A DNA stretch of 56,306 nt, taken from Arcobacter sp. GTDB lineage: Bacteria; Campylobacterota; Campylobacteria; Campylobacterales; Arcobacteraceae. Shown piece after piece: positions 16,827 through 28,039 of the stretch. The number at the start of each line of letters is the position of its first letter. Position 1 is the stretch's first letter. The position numbers were made by a program, and so were the translations under genes. The notes under the pieces were generated by a model. The model was not told the DNA's origin. It ran no database searches and saw only the letters and a list, made by a program, of their open reading frames with translations. The stretch is from NCBI GenBank assembly GCA_003252105.1, contig QKDL01000005.1, positions 1-56,306 on the forward strand. The letters are read 5' to 3'.

Positions 16827-17493
16827 AGGTTTTATTGTTTTAATACAATTTTCTATTACAGTTGGTATTGTAATTGTATTTATGTATGCTTTTAGAAATC
16901 ATACTCATAAGGTTATTAAAACTTGGATGAAGATACAAATGTTTCTTTTAGGTATTAAACTTGAAGAGCATGGAAAACTTGATACTTCATGTGATATGGT
17001 TGTTTTAAATCACCAAAGTTTGTTAGATATTATAGTGATGGAATATATCCATCCAAGAGATTTAGCATGGATAGCAAAAAAGCAGATAACAGATTTAATC
17101 TTTTTTGGTCATATAATTAAAGCTCCAAGAATGATATCTGTTGATAGAGATGATAAAGCTGGTATTATATCTTTATTGAAAGATTGTAAAGATAGACTTT
17201 CAAAAGGCAGACCAATAGCATTATTCCCTGAAGGAACAAGAAGTAGTGGTAAAAAAATGTTACCATTTAAGCCAGGGGCTAAAATGATTGCAAATAAATT
17301 TAATCTAAAAATCCAACCAGCAATAATATTAAATACAAGACAAATCTTAGATTCAAAAAGTCTAAAACAAACACCAGGTATTGTAAAAGTAATCTATTTA
17401 GATCCTGTGCAAGCTGATAAGAAAACAGATTGGTTTGAAAAACTTGAAGAGGATATGAATAAAGTTTTTGAAGAAGAGATAGAAAAACTATGA
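16810..17493 (+). CDS. plsC: 1-acyl-sn-glycerol-3-phosphate acyltransferase
   Basis: Adds the second acyl chain to lysophosphatidic acid in phospholipid synthesis at the inner membrane. Motif I is NHQSLLD with H68 and D73, motif III is FPEGTRS (139-145), and motif IV contains the proline-rich VKVIYLDPV region near the end. An N-terminal membrane helix (about 8-27) anchors it. At 227 residues it has normal length. It overlaps the upstream gene by 17 bp and the downstream fluC by 4 bp. Confidence 0.92.
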   Translation: MLARIRGFIVLIQFSITVGIVIVFMYAFRNHTHKVIKTWMKIQMFLLGIKLEEHGKLDTSCDMVVLNHQSLLDIIVMEYIHPRDLAWIAKKQITDLIFFGHIIKAPRMISVDRDDKAGIISLLKDCKDRLSKGRPIALFPEGTRSSGKKMLPFKPGAKMIANKFNLKIQPAIILNTRQILDSKSLKQTPGIVKVIYLDPVQADKKTDWFEKLEEDMNKVFEEEIEKL

Positions 17494-17876
17494 GTATCTC
17501 TTGGCAAACCCTATTAGCTGTTGGATTAGGTGGTTTTTTAGGAGCAATTGCAAGAGCATATACTGTACATATAGTAAATAGAGTTTATCCTTATGAATTC
17601 CCTTTAGGTATTCTTCTCGTAAATGTAATAGGTAGTTTTATTATTGGTGTGATGTTTGCTATTTTTTTACATTATAACTTACCTGAGAATCTTAAATCAT
17701 TTATTACTACAGGCTTTTTAGGAGCTTTAACTACTTATTCAACCTTTGCAATTGAGAGTTTTTTTTTACTTCAAACTTCAATAGTATTAGGATTAACAAA
17801 TATGGCATTAAATCTATTTGGTACAATATTAGCTGCTGCTAGTGGATACAAACTTATACATTTTTTTATAAAATAG
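17490..17876 (+). CDS. fluC: Fluoride ion channel FluC (CrcB)
   Basis: Small membrane channel (128 residues, four helices) that expels fluoride. Family motifs are GGFLGAIAR near the N-terminus, LLVNVIGSFIIGV in the second helix, and GFLGALTTYSTFA with the conserved phenylalanine/threonine track. The start overlaps the end of plsC in an ATGA junction. No fluoride riboswitch was seen, as it sits inside an operon. Confidence 0.92.
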   Translation: MSISWQTLLAVGLGGFLGAIARAYTVHIVNRVYPYEFPLGILLVNVIGSFIIGVMFAIFLHYNLPENLKSFITTGFLGALTTYSTFAIESFFLLQTSIVLGLTNMALNLFGTILAAASGYKLIHFFIK

Positions 17877-17933
17877 CCCAAACATAGATTTATCAAACTA
17901 AAATCAAGAAATTTTATTTAAGCTTCAAAAAGA

Positions 17934-17939
17934 TATAAT
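17934..17939 (+). promoter_or_regulatory. -10 box of tatA-argS
   Basis: TATAAT in AAAGATATAATAAG, 31 bases before the tatA ATG, with AAGGA as ribosome site at 17960-17964. Confidence 0.6.
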
Positions 17940-17970
17940 AAGTCCTTAAATTCAAGAATAAGGATTTCAT

Positions 17971-18198
17971 ATGAGTATGCCTGGTGGTATGGAATGGGTA
18001 TTAATAGCTTTAGTTGTATTATTACTTTTCGGTGGAAAGAAAATTCCAGAGTTAGCAAAAGGTTTAGGTAGTGGTATTAAAAACTTCAAAAAAGCTGTAA
18101 AAGATGATGAAGAAGTTGCTTCAACAGATAAAAATGATGAGATAGAAAAAAAAGCTGAAACAAAAACAGAAGAAAAAAACGAAAATAAAACTGTATAG
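17971..18198 (+). CDS. tatA: Sec-independent translocase protein TatA
   Basis: Pore-forming subunit of the twin-arginine export system. A short N-terminal membrane helix ([16 protein letters not shown]) is followed by the amphipathic helix with the family signature [14 protein letters not shown], then a Lys/Glu-rich tail. The length, 75 residues, is typical. Substrates in the window are not evident. argS starts 11 bases later. Other tat genes are not present. Confidence 0.93.
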   Translation: MSMPGGMEWVLIALVVLLLFGGKKIPELAKGLGSGIKNFKKAVKDDEEVASTDKNDEIEKKAETKTEEKNENKTV

Positions 18199-18209
18199 GG
18201 ATTTATATA

Positions 18210-19799
18210 TTGCAGAAACAAGTAAAAGATTTTATTGAAAAAGTTCTACAGACACAAATAGTTTTAGAAAAACCCAAAGATATTGCACTTGGACATTTTG
18301 CAACTCCTGTTGCATTCTCTTTAGCAAAAGAGTTAAGAAAATCTCCTATGATAATTGCAGAAGAGTTAGTATCTAAATTTGAAGATTGTGAAATGTTTGA
18401 AAAAGTTGAAGCTATAAAAGGTTTTATAAACTTCAAACTTTCAAAAGTTTATTTACAAAACTTATCAAAAGAGGCTTTAAATGCAAATGATAATTTTGCA
18501 AAAAGTGATGAGAAAAAAGAAAAAATTCTTTTGGAATATGTAAGTGCAAATCCAACTGGACCTTTACATATTGGTCATGCAAGAGGTGCTATCCTTGGAG
18601 ATACGCTAGCAAGAGTTGGACGACATATTGGTTATGATATTACAACAGAGTATTATGTAAATGATGCTGGTGCACAGATGGATATGTTAGGTCTATCTGT
18701 ATCTTTGGCTGGAAGAGATTTTATACTAAAAGAGGATGTAGAATATCCTGAAAAATATTATAGAGGTGAATATCTAGTTGATATAGCACAAAAAATCTAT
18801 GATGCACATGGAGCAGAAATATTTCATGATGAATCAAGATTTAGAGAAATGGCTGATTTTGCAAAAGAGATAGTTATGAAGATAATCATAGCTGACTTAA
18901 AAGATTTAGGTATAGAGTTTGATAATTTTATTTCAGAAGCTTCTTTATATGATGCATGGCTTGAAACAAAAGCTGTGTTACTGGAAAATGGTTCTTTATA
19001 TACAAAAGAGGATAAACTTTTCTTAAAATCAACCCTACATGGAGATGACTCTGATAGAGTAGTTGTTAGAGAAAATGGAATTCCAACATATCTAGCTGGT
19101 GATATCATCTATCATAAAAATAAATTTGACAGAGCTTATGACCATTATATAAATATTTGGGGAGCTGATCACCACGGATATATAAAAAGGGTTCATGCAG
19201 CAATAGAGTTTTTAGGGAATAGTGCAGATAAATTAGAGGTTTTATTATCTCAAATGGTTCAACTACTAAAAGGTGGAGAACCATATAAAATGAGTAAAAG
19301 AGCAGGTAATGTAATCTTAATGTCAGACGTGGTTGAAGAGATCGGACCTGATGCTTTAAGATTTGTATTTTTGACTAAAAAAAGTGATACTCATTTGGAG
19401 TTTGATATTGATAAATTGAAAAATCAAGATAGTTCAAACCCAGTATTTTATATAAATTATGCATATGCAAGAATAAATCAAGTATTTAAAAAAGCTGAAA
19501 AATCTTTTTCTGATGTGATAGATATATCATATGAAAAGTTAAATGATGATGCTTTAAATTTAGTATATGAATCTTTATTGTTACCTTCAATATTAGATGA
19601 AGCATTTTCAAAAAGAGATATGCAAAAAATAACAGATTATTTATACTCTTTAGCATCTTCGATTCATAAATTTTATAATGAATATAAAATTGTTGGTTCT
19701 GATGAAGAATTAGAGTATTTAAAGGTTTTAAGTTTAAGTGCACTGAGTATCAAAGTTGGATTAAACTTATTGGGAATAAAGGTAAAGGAGTCTATGTAA
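18210..19799 (+). CDS. argS: Arginyl-tRNA synthetase
   Basis: Class I aminoacyl-tRNA synthetase charging tRNA-Arg. The HIGH motif is HIGHARGA (about 123-130) and the KMSKS motif is KMSKRAG. The N-terminal Add-1 domain has LEKPKDIALGHFATPVAF and the C-terminal helical domain binds the anticodon. The length of 529 residues is usual for Campylobacterota. It starts at TTG 18210, with GGGA nine bases upstream; no ATG fits the conserved N-terminus. A 44-residue gene overlaps its stop codon. Confidence 0.93.
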   Translation: MQKQVKDFIEKVLQTQIVLEKPKDIALGHFATPVAFSLAKELRKSPMIIAEELVSKFEDCEMFEKVEAIKGFINFKLSKVYLQNLSKEALNANDNFAKSDEKKEKILLEYVSANPTGPLHIGHARGAILGDTLARVGRHIGYDITTEYYVNDAGAQMDMLGLSVSLAGRDFILKEDVEYPEKYYRGEYLVDIAQKIYDAHGAEIFHDESRFREMADFAKEIVMKIIIADLKDLGIEFDNFISEASLYDAWLETKAVLLENGSLYTKEDKLFLKSTLHGDDSDRVVVRENGIPTYLAGDIIYHKNKFDRAYDHYINIWGADHHGYIKRVHAAIEFLGNSADKLEVLLSQMVQLLKGGEPYKMSKRAGNVILMSDVVEEIGPDALRFVFLTKKSDTHLEFDIDKLKNQDSSNPVFYINYAYARINQVFKKAEKSFSDVIDISYEKLNDDALNLVYESLLLPSILDEAFSKRDMQKITDYLYSLASSIHKFYNEYKIVGSDEELEYLKVLSLSALSIKVGLNLLGIKVKESM

Positions 19800-19933
19800 T
19801 GAAGTGGTTTATAATTATTTTTGTAATTGTTGTAGGTATTGCAATATCAACTGGATATATGGGTGGAGCAAAAGATGCAGCTAGTAATTATAATAAACTT
19901 TTAACTGGAAAACCAACTACTGGAGAAAAATAG
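19799..19933 (+). CDS. 44-residue single-pass membrane protein, function unknown
   Basis: Reads MKWFIIIFVIVVGIAIS, a membrane helix, then a short polar tail with KLLTGKPTTGEK. The start ATG (19799-19801) overlaps the argS stop TAA by one base and has a perfect AAAGGAG at 19784-19790, eight bases upstream, which is strong evidence for translation. It ends at TAG 19933, whose bases begin the terminator stem. I recognise no family; it may be a small membrane regulator or a subunit of a larger complex. Confidence 0.7.
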   Translation: MKWFIIIFVIVVGIAISTGYMGGAKDAASNYNKLLTGKPTTGEK

Positions 19934-19958
19934 TAAAAAGTAGTATTACTTTTTACTA
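19931..19958. terminator. Bidirectional terminator between the argS operon and rsfS
   Basis: TAGTAAAAAGTA (19931-19942) pairs perfectly with TACTTTTTACTA (19947-19958) around a 4-base loop. The stem includes the stop codons of both converging genes. Confidence 0.75.
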
Positions 19959-20269
19959 TCTAACTCACTTAAAAATTCTTCAATAGTGTATTTTTCTCTA
20001 TATTTTTCACTCATTAAGTGAATAAAAATATCACCTAAATCTATAATAGTCCAATTATCATCATCATCAACTCTTAAAAACTCTTCACCAAGTGGTTTTA
20101 ATGCAGTTTTTAAATGGTTTAAAAGAGAAAATCCATGTTTTGAGTTAAGTGTAGTTGCTATAACTACATAATCAACAATATACTCTTTTGAAGTTAAATC
20201 TATAACCTCAATATTTTCTGCTTTTTTATCATCTAAGATTGATACAATTTTTTCTAATCTTTTATTCAA
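19946..20269 (-). CDS. rsfS: Ribosome silencing factor
   Basis: RsfS (YbeB/DUF143) binds ribosomal protein L14 and blocks subunit joining in starvation. Motifs IEVIDLTSKEYIVDYVVIATTLN and DDDNWTIIDLGDIFIHLM are family hallmarks; length 107 residues. It overlaps the upstream nadD by 8 bp, the usual pairing in bacteria. Confidence 0.93.
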   Translation of the reverse strand: MNKRLEKIVSILDDKKAENIEVIDLTSKEYIVDYVVIATTLNSKHGFSLLNHLKTALKPLGEEFLRVDDDDNWTIIDLGDIFIHLMSEKYREKYTIEEFLSELDSKK

Positions 20270-20813
20270 TTTTTCCTCTACCTTCCCAAATTTTTTTTAT
20301 ATCTTTTCTAATCTTTTTTGGTATGTATTTTAGATTAAAAGTATTTCTAAGTTGTGTTGAACTTATTTTTATATCAACTTTCAATCTTTTTACACCATCT
20401 TTTTGATGTTTATAACCATCTCTTGAAACAACAACAAGCTCAACTAAACTTTTAATCTTTTCATGTTCATTCCAAAGATTAAAATGTTTGTAATTGTCAG
20501 CACCTATAACCAAATATAACTTTGTTGGTTTATATTTTTTTATTATATATTCGATTGTTTCAATAGAATATACGGGTCTTTCCTGTTTTATTTCATACTT
20601 TGAAACTTTTATTAAACTTTGATTTTTAAAAAGTTTTTTTAAAAGTTTAAACCTAGTTTTTGCATCTAGAAAAGACTTAACCTTTAAAGGGTTTAAATAA
20701 GCAGGTACAACAATTAACAAATCTACATCAAGTTTTTTGAGTATTTTTTTTGCAATTGTTTGGTGACCTATATGAGGTGGGTCAAAACTACCCCCAAAAA
20801 TAGCAATTTGCAC
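20262..20813 (-). CDS. nadD: Nicotinate-nucleotide adenylyltransferase
   Basis: Makes deamido-NAD from nicotinate mononucleotide and ATP. The nucleotidyltransferase motifs are GGSFDPPHIGH (residues about 7-17) and ISSTQLRN near the C-terminus. At 183 residues it has typical length. ATG 20813 starts the transcript, with a minus-strand TATAAT at 20853-20848. It is divergent from gap. Confidence 0.93.
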   Translation of the reverse strand: MQIAIFGGSFDPPHIGHQTIAKKILKKLDVDLLIVVPAYLNPLKVKSFLDAKTRFKLLKKLFKNQSLIKVSKYEIKQERPVYSIETIEYIIKKYKPTKLYLVIGADNYKHFNLWNEHEKIKSLVELVVVSRDGYKHQKDGVKRLKVDIKISSTQLRNTFNLKYIPKKIRKDIKKIWEGRGKIE

Positions 20814-20847
20814 CTATTAATTTCCTTTAAAGATATGATTAACTTAT

Positions 20848-20871
20848 ATTATAGCAATTTTTGGATAAAAT
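20848..20871. promoter_or_regulatory. Divergent promoters of nadD and gap
   Basis: TATAAT is read on the minus strand at 20853-20848, 35 bases before nadD. On the plus strand GATAAAAT (20864-20871) lies 33 bases before the gap ATG and is a plausible -10. The two are almost back to back. Confidence 0.5.
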
Positions 20872-20904
20872 ATCCCCCAAATTATTATATACAAAAGGGT
20901 AAAA

Positions 20905-21903
20905 ATGGCTGTTAAAGTTGCAATTAATGGGTTTGGACGAATAGGTAGATGTGTTGCAAGAATAATTGAACAAAGAGAAGATATTGAGTTAGTAGCGATA
21001 AATGATACGGCAAGCCCAGAAATGTTAGAATATATTACAAAATATGATACAGTACATGGAACATTTGATGGGGAAGTTAAAGTAGAAAATGGTTTTTTAA
21101 AAATGGGAAAAATTAATGCAAAACTATATTCTACAAGAGATGCAGGGGAGTTAACATTTACTAAAGAGTGTGGAGCAGAAGTTATTTTAGAGTGTACAGG
21201 AGCTTATTTAACTCAAGAAAAATGTCAAATTCATATTGATAATGGTGCTAAAAAAGTTGTAATGAGTGCACCAGCAAAAGATAATACACCAACTTTTGTA
21301 ATGGGAGTAAATGAAAAAGATTATGAAGGACAAGCAATTATCTCAAATGCTTCTTGTACTACAAACTGTTTAGGTCCAGTTGCAAAGATAATTGATGATG
21401 CTTTTGGAATCCAAAAAGGTCTTATGACTACAATTCACTCATATACAAATGACCAAAATATTTTAGATGTAAAACATAATAAAGATAAAAGAAGAGCAAG
21501 AGCAGGGGCTCAAAATATGATTCCTACAACAACAGGAGCAGCAAAAGCAATGAAACTAATTATGCCACAATTAGATGGTAAACTACATGGACAAAGTGTA
21601 AGAGTTCCAACTCCAAATGTTTCTATGGTTGATGTTAACTTTGTAGTTAATGGTAAAACTTCTAAAGAAGAAGTTAATGCTTTATTTGAAGCAAAAGCAA
21701 AAGAATTAGCAGGGATTGTAGCTGTTGATAATGATATGATGGTATCTTCTGATTTAATTGGAAATACAAACTCAACAATTATTGCAAGTGATTTAACACA
21801 AGTAATTGGTGAAGATATGATAAAAGTAATGACATGGTATGACAACGAATGGGGATACTCTTCAAGACTTGTAGATATGGCAGTTTATGTGTCGAATAAA
21901 TAA
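20905..21903 (+). CDS. gap: Glyceraldehyde-3-phosphate dehydrogenase
   Basis: Glycolytic/gluconeogenic NAD-linked dehydrogenase. Rossmann start INGFGRIGR, acidic D34 in AINDTAS favouring NAD, catalytic C151 in SNASCTTNC and the partner histidine in TTIHSYTNDQ. Length 332 is standard. It leads the operon gap-pgk-tpiA-fabI; in this mostly sugar-independent group the enzymes probably run in the gluconeogenic direction (inference). Confidence 0.95.
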   Translation: MAVKVAINGFGRIGRCVARIIEQREDIELVAINDTASPEMLEYITKYDTVHGTFDGEVKVENGFLKMGKINAKLYSTRDAGELTFTKECGAEVILECTGAYLTQEKCQIHIDNGAKKVVMSAPAKDNTPTFVMGVNEKDYEGQAIISNASCTTNCLGPVAKIIDDAFGIQKGLMTTIHSYTNDQNILDVKHNKDKRRARAGAQNMIPTTTGAAKAMKLIMPQLDGKLHGQSVRVPTPNVSMVDVNFVVNGKTSKEEVNALFEAKAKELAGIVAVDNDMMVSSDLIGNTNSTIIASDLTQVIGEDMIKVMTWYDNEWGYSSRLVDMAVYVSNK

Positions 21904-21916
21904 GGATTAAAAGCTT

Positions 21917-23113
21917 ATGAAATTACAAGAGATTAAAAATATTGATATAGATGGTAAAAAAGTATTTATAAGATGTGACTTTAATGTTCCTATGGATGAA
22001 TATAATAACATAAGTGATGATAGAAGAATCAGAAGTGCTTTAAATACTATAAGATATTGTATTGATAGAGATTGTTCTATTATTTTAGCTTCACACTTTG
22101 GTAGACCAACAGAAGCTGCTGAAGAAAAATATTCTTTGAAGCCAATTGCTAAAAGATTACATACTCTTTTAAAACAAGAGATTAAGATGGCTAAAAATGT
22201 TGTTCAAGATGACACCTTAGAATTAGCAAAAAATCTACAGCCAGGAGAGATTTTACTTTTAGAAAACCTAAGATATAACGCTGGTGAAACTAAAAATGAT
22301 GAAGAGTTTGCTAAAAAACTTGCATCAATGGCTGAGATATATGTAAATGATGCTTTTGGAGTATCTCATAGAGCTCATGCATCAGTTGAAGCTATAACAA
22401 AATATTTCGATATGAATCATAAAGCAGCAGGTTTTTTACTTGCAAAAGAGATTAAGTTTTTTCATCATATAGTAGAATCTCCAAAAAGACCTTTTGTATC
22501 AATTGTTGGGGGATCTAAAGTATCTGGAAAACTAGAAGTTTTGCATAATCTTATAACAAAAGTTGACAAAATCTTAATTGGTGGAGGGATGGCATTTACA
22601 TTCCTAAAAGCTTTAGGATTAGAAGTTGGAAAATCTTTAGTTGAAGATGATTTAATTCCAGAAGCTATAAAAATAATGGATGAAGCTAAACAATTAGGTG
22701 TAAAACTTTATCTCCCTGTGGATGTTGTAGCAGCTGAAGCTTTTGATGCAGAAGCAATAGCAAAACTTGTGACAGTTCAAGAGATTCCAAAAAATTGGAT
22801 GGGACTTGATATAGGTCCAGCAACTGCACAAATGTTTAGATTAGCACTTTCTGATGCAAATACAATTTTATGGAACGGTCCAATGGGCGTTTATGAGATG
22901 GAAAAATTTGCAAAAGGTAGTACAAGAATAGCTAATACCGTTGCACAATCTTTTGCAACAACAGTTGTTGGAGGGGGAGATACTGCTGACTTAGTTAGAG
23001 TAACTGGGGATGAAGATGATATGACATTTATCTCTACTGGTGGAGGAGCTTCACTGGAATTAATAGAGGGAAAAATACTACCAGGTGTAAAAGCACTAGT
23101 TATTGAGGAGTAA
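21917..23113 (+). CDS. pgk: Phosphoglycerate kinase
   Basis: Transfers phosphate between 1,3-bisphosphoglycerate and ADP. The N-terminal pattern [15 protein letters not shown], the HFGRP substrate loop and the C-terminal nucleotide motif [11 protein letters not shown] followed by [15 protein letters not shown] are complete. Length 398. It starts 13 bases after gap and ends 2 bases before tpiA. Confidence 0.95.
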   Translation: MKLQEIKNIDIDGKKVFIRCDFNVPMDEYNNISDDRRIRSALNTIRYCIDRDCSIILASHFGRPTEAAEEKYSLKPIAKRLHTLLKQEIKMAKNVVQDDTLELAKNLQPGEILLLENLRYNAGETKNDEEFAKKLASMAEIYVNDAFGVSHRAHASVEAITKYFDMNHKAAGFLLAKEIKFFHHIVESPKRPFVSIVGGSKVSGKLEVLHNLITKVDKILIGGGMAFTFLKALGLEVGKSLVEDDLIPEAIKIMDEAKQLGVKLYLPVDVVAAEAFDAEAIAKLVTVQEIPKNWMGLDIGPATAQMFRLALSDANTILWNGPMGVYEMEKFAKGSTRIANTVAQSFATTVVGGGDTADLVRVTGDEDDMTFISTGGGASLELIEGKILPGVKALVIEE

Positions 23114-23115
23114 AA

Positions 23116-24792
<1,677 letters not shown>

Positions 24793-24867
24793 ATTTTATA
24801 AAAGAAGAAATTTTGATTTAAAATTTGGTGAAATTTTAAATTAAGATTTTATAAGTATAGGAAAAAA

Positions 24868-26076
24868 ATGAGTTTAAATTTTAAAGAATTAGCAAATAAA
24901 TATGGTACACCACTTTATCTATATGATTTTAATCATATCACAAATCAATACAACGAATTAAAAACAGCTTTTAGAGCTAGAAAATCTTTAGTGGCTTATG
25001 CTGTAAAAGCAAATTCAAATTTAAGTGTTATTAAACATCTAGCAAATCTTGGTGCAGGGGCAGATTGTGTTTCTATTGGTGAGGTTAAAAGAGCTATCAA
25101 AGTTGGTATCGCTCCTTATAAAATCATTTTTTCTGGTGTTGGAAAGATTGATGAAGAGATTAGAACTGCTTTAGAATTAGATATTTTGATGATAAATGTT
25201 GAATCTGATGCAGAATTACAAAGAGTTGAGTTAATTGCACGTGAGTTAGGTAAAACTGCTAGAATCTCTATAAGAGTTAACCCAAATATTGATCCACAAA
25301 CTCATCCATATATCTCAACTGGTTTACATGAAAATAAATTTGGTGTTGATATTGATACAGCAAAAAGGATGTATATTCAGTGTAAAAACTCTGAACATTT
25401 AGATCCTGTTGGTATCCATTGTCATATTGGTTCTCAATTAACACAATTAGATCCAATCAAAGAATCAGTAAAAATAGTTGCTGATTTAGTTAGAAATCTA
25501 AAAGCTATTAATATAGAGCTTTCTTTTATGGATATTGGCGGTGGATTAGGTATAGTATATGATAATGAAAAACTTATTGATACAAATGAATATGCTCAGT
25601 CAGTTTTAGAGTGTATGTTTGGTCTTGATATTACAATAGTTTGTGAACCAGGAAGATTTTTGGTTGGAAATTGTGGTACTTTTTTAACTAAAGTATTATA
25701 TGAAAAAGTAAATGGTGAAAAAAGATTTGTGATAGTTGATGGAGCTATGAATGATTTGATTAGACCAAGTTTATATAATGCTTATCATAGAATAGAAGTT
25801 TTAAATGACAATAAAGAGTTTAGTTCTTGCAATCTTGTTGGTCCAGTATGTGAAAGTGGAGATTTCTTTGGTAAAAATATAGAACTTCCTAAAACTCAAC
25901 ATAATGATTTAGTTGCTATATATTCAGCTGGAGCTTATTGTTTTACAATGGCTAGTAACTATAATACTAGAGGAAAAGTAGCAGAGGTTGCTATTGAAGA
26001 TGGACAAGATAGACTTATTAGAAAAAGAGAAGTTTTTGAAGATATAATTGCATTAGAAGAGGAGTTTATAAAATAG
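24868..26076 (+). CDS. lysA: Diaminopimelate decarboxylase
   Basis: PLP enzyme making lysine from meso-diaminopimelate. The cofactor lysine is K47 in YAVKANSN; HCHIGSQL, GGGLGI and CEPGRFLV are the other family motifs, and the active-site cysteine is in GPVCESGDFF. Length 402. It heads the group lysA-HAD-pheA, whose genes are 3 bases apart or overlapping. Confidence 0.95.
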   Translation: MSLNFKELANKYGTPLYLYDFNHITNQYNELKTAFRARKSLVAYAVKANSNLSVIKHLANLGAGADCVSIGEVKRAIKVGIAPYKIIFSGVGKIDEEIRTALELDILMINVESDAELQRVELIARELGKTARISIRVNPNIDPQTHPYISTGLHENKFGVDIDTAKRMYIQCKNSEHLDPVGIHCHIGSQLTQLDPIKESVKIVADLVRNLKAINIELSFMDIGGGLGIVYDNEKLIDTNEYAQSVLECMFGLDITIVCEPGRFLVGNCGTFLTKVLYEKVNGEKRFVIVDGAMNDLIRPSLYNAYHRIEVLNDNKEFSSCNLVGPVCESGDFFGKNIELPKTQHNDLVAIYSAGAYCFTMASNYNTRGKVAEVAIEDGQDRLIRKREVFEDIIALEEEFIK

Positions 26077-26079
26077 TCT

Positions 26080-26859
26080 ATGAAAAAGGCTTTTTTTATA
26101 GATGTACAAGGTACATTAATAGATGATGTTCAAAAGTTACCAATAAAAGGTGCTTGTGAGTTTATAGATTATCTTAATGATAATGATATTCCATATGTTG
26201 TTATTACAAATAATACGAAACATGATAGTGAACTTTTTTTAAAAGATTTAAGAGATAAAGGGCTTAATATAAAAAACTATATTGACCCTTTTTATATCTT
26301 AAAAGATATTTTAAAAGTAAAAAAAGTTGCAGCATTTGGGCAAGAATCTTTTTTAGAATTAATTGTAAAAATGGGATATGAAATCAATTTTGATGAAGCT
26401 GAAGCTTTAGTTGTATCTGTAAAAAAAGAGTATACAAATGAGGATTATGCAAATATGATTGAAGTAGCTTTAAGATGTGATACTTTGATAGGGATGCATA
26501 ATACATCAACATATAACAAAGATGGTAAAAGATACCCTGGTGTTGGTGCAATAATGAATATGGTAAAATATGCAGTTAATAAAGAGTATCAAATTGTAGG
26601 AAAGCCTAGTCTAAACTTTTTTGAAGAAGCAAGAGATATAATTAATGTTGATTTTAAAGATATAACAATCATAAGTGATGATATGATAGGCGATCTATTA
26701 GGGGCTCAAGATTTAGGGATGAAAAGTTGCTTAGTTTTGAGTGGAAAAGTAAAAAAAAGAAGTGAAATAGAAAACTCTTTACATAAAAATGAGATGCCAA
26801 ATTTTATATGTGAAGATATGAGTGATGTATTAAAACTTCTGAAAGAGGATAAAATATGA
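26080..26859 (+). CDS. HAD-IIA family hydrolase (NagD-like)
   Basis: Haloacid-dehalogenase superfamily protein of 259 residues with a C2-type cap. Motif I reads FIDVQGTLI, so the nucleophilic Asp (D8) is kept, but the usual second Asp, the acid/base residue, is Gln. Motif II is VITNNT, the lysine of motif III is in IVGKPS, and motif IV is ISDDMIGD. The Q substitution could slow phosphatase action or change the reaction. It lies between lysA and pheA (4-bp overlap with pheA). The substrate is unknown. Confidence 0.82.
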   Translation: MKKAFFIDVQGTLIDDVQKLPIKGACEFIDYLNDNDIPYVVITNNTKHDSELFLKDLRDKGLNIKNYIDPFYILKDILKVKKVAAFGQESFLELIVKMGYEINFDEAEALVVSVKKEYTNEDYANMIEVALRCDTLIGMHNTSTYNKDGKRYPGVGAIMNMVKYAVNKEYQIVGKPSLNFFEEARDIINVDFKDITIISDDMIGDLLGAQDLGMKSCLVLSGKVKKRSEIENSLHKNEMPNFICEDMSDVLKLLKEDKI

Positions 26860-27923
26860 GTGAAGCTGGTTTAGAAAAAATTAGAGAAAAACTAGATGCT
26901 ATTGATAATCAACTTTTAGAACTTTTAAATGATAGAATGGACTTAGTTCATGAAGTTGGAGTTTTAAAAGCAAAAAGTGGTGGTGCTATTTATAGACCTG
27001 AAAGGGAAAAAGCAATTATAGATAGACTTGAGAAATTAAACAAAGGTAAATTAAATAGAAGTGCAATAGAAGCTTTATTTTTAGAAATCTTTGCAATCTC
27101 AAGAAATCTTGAATTACCTGAAAATATAGCATATTTAGGTCCAGAAGGAAGTTTTACTCATCAAGCAGCAGAAGTTAGATTTGGAGCTATGAGTTCATAT
27201 TTGTCTATTGGCTCAATAAAAGGTATATTTAGAGAAGTTAGTACAAAAAAAGCAAAATATGGGGTTGTACCTATTGAAAACTCTTCAAATGGTATTGTAA
27301 GTGATACTATAAGTTGTTTAACTACATATAATCTAAAAATTATTGCTGAAGTTGTATTAAATATTCATCATACCTTGGCAACTACTTGTGATAAAGTTAC
27401 TGATATAAAAAAAATATATTCAAAAGATATTGCTTTTGAACAATGTAGTAGATTTTTACAAAATTTTGGTCTTGATGAAGTAGAACATGTATTGGTTGAT
27501 TCTACTACTAAAGCTGCTAAATTAGCTTTAGATGAACCAGGTGCAGCAGCAATCTGTCCACATGTAGGAGCAAAAATAAATAATCTTCCTATATTATTTG
27601 AAAATATAGAAGATAAAGATAATAATAAAACAAGATTTTTTATAATTAGTGATTTTGAAAATGCTCAGTCAGGACATGATAAAACATCAATTTTAGTTAA
27701 GTTACCAAATACACCTGGAACCTTAGTTGATTTTCTGACTGATTTTGATAAAGCAGGTATAAACTTAACAAAAATCAAATCACATATTGTTGAAGGGGTT
27801 TCAATATTTTTTATTGATTTTGAGGGCCATAAAGATGATGAAAATGTAAAAAATATCTTTGAAAAACATAAAGATAGTATTAAATTTTTAGGCTCATATG
27901 TAAAAGAAGTAGAAGATATTTAG
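26856..27923 (+). CDS. pheA: Bifunctional chorismate mutase / prephenate dehydratase
   Basis: Phenylalanine synthesis from chorismate. The N-terminal AroQ-type mutase (about residues 1-85, LDAIDNQLLELLNDRM and YRPEREK) is followed by prephenate dehydratase (about 95-270, YLGPEGSFTHQAA and NKTRFFI) and an ACT domain (about 275-350, LPNTPGTLVDFL) for feedback by phenylalanine. At 355 residues it has the normal P-protein length. It overlaps the HAD gene by 4 bp. Confidence 0.94.
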   Translation: MSEAGLEKIREKLDAIDNQLLELLNDRMDLVHEVGVLKAKSGGAIYRPEREKAIIDRLEKLNKGKLNRSAIEALFLEIFAISRNLELPENIAYLGPEGSFTHQAAEVRFGAMSSYLSIGSIKGIFREVSTKKAKYGVVPIENSSNGIVSDTISCLTTYNLKIIAEVVLNIHHTLATTCDKVTDIKKIYSKDIAFEQCSRFLQNFGLDEVEHVLVDSTTKAAKLALDEPGAAAICPHVGAKINNLPILFENIEDKDNNKTRFFIISDFENAQSGHDKTSILVKLPNTPGTLVDFLTDFDKAGINLTKIKSHIVEGVSIFFIDFEGHKDDENVKNIFEKHKDSIKFLGSYVKEVEDI

Positions 27924-28039
27924 TTGGGGGGCTACTTTTAATAAAGTAGATGTAGGTTTCTTTAAAGGTAGTATTACTATCTTGTCAAAAGAAGTTTGAT
28001 TAATAGTCTTTAAAATGGGACTATTTTTAAGGAAAAATA
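27924..28039. other. 116-bp gap between pheA and hisC with small hairpins
   Basis: CTACTTT (27932-27938) pairs with AAAGTAG (27943-27949) just after the pheA stop, and TAGTC/GACTA near 28004-28023 forms a second small stem. The first may be a weak terminator. No -10 stands out, so hisC may be read through from pheA. Confidence 0.35.

Noticed and set aside
17877-17970. Fluoride riboswitch near fluC
   Set aside because: fluC lies inside an operon and overlaps plsC; no leader with the needed fold exists, and the gap after it only holds the tatA promoter.
27924-28039. tRNA or regulatory leader between pheA and hisC
   Set aside because: No cloverleaf, no T-loop GTTCRA pattern and no leader peptide rich in His or Phe was found; only small stems.
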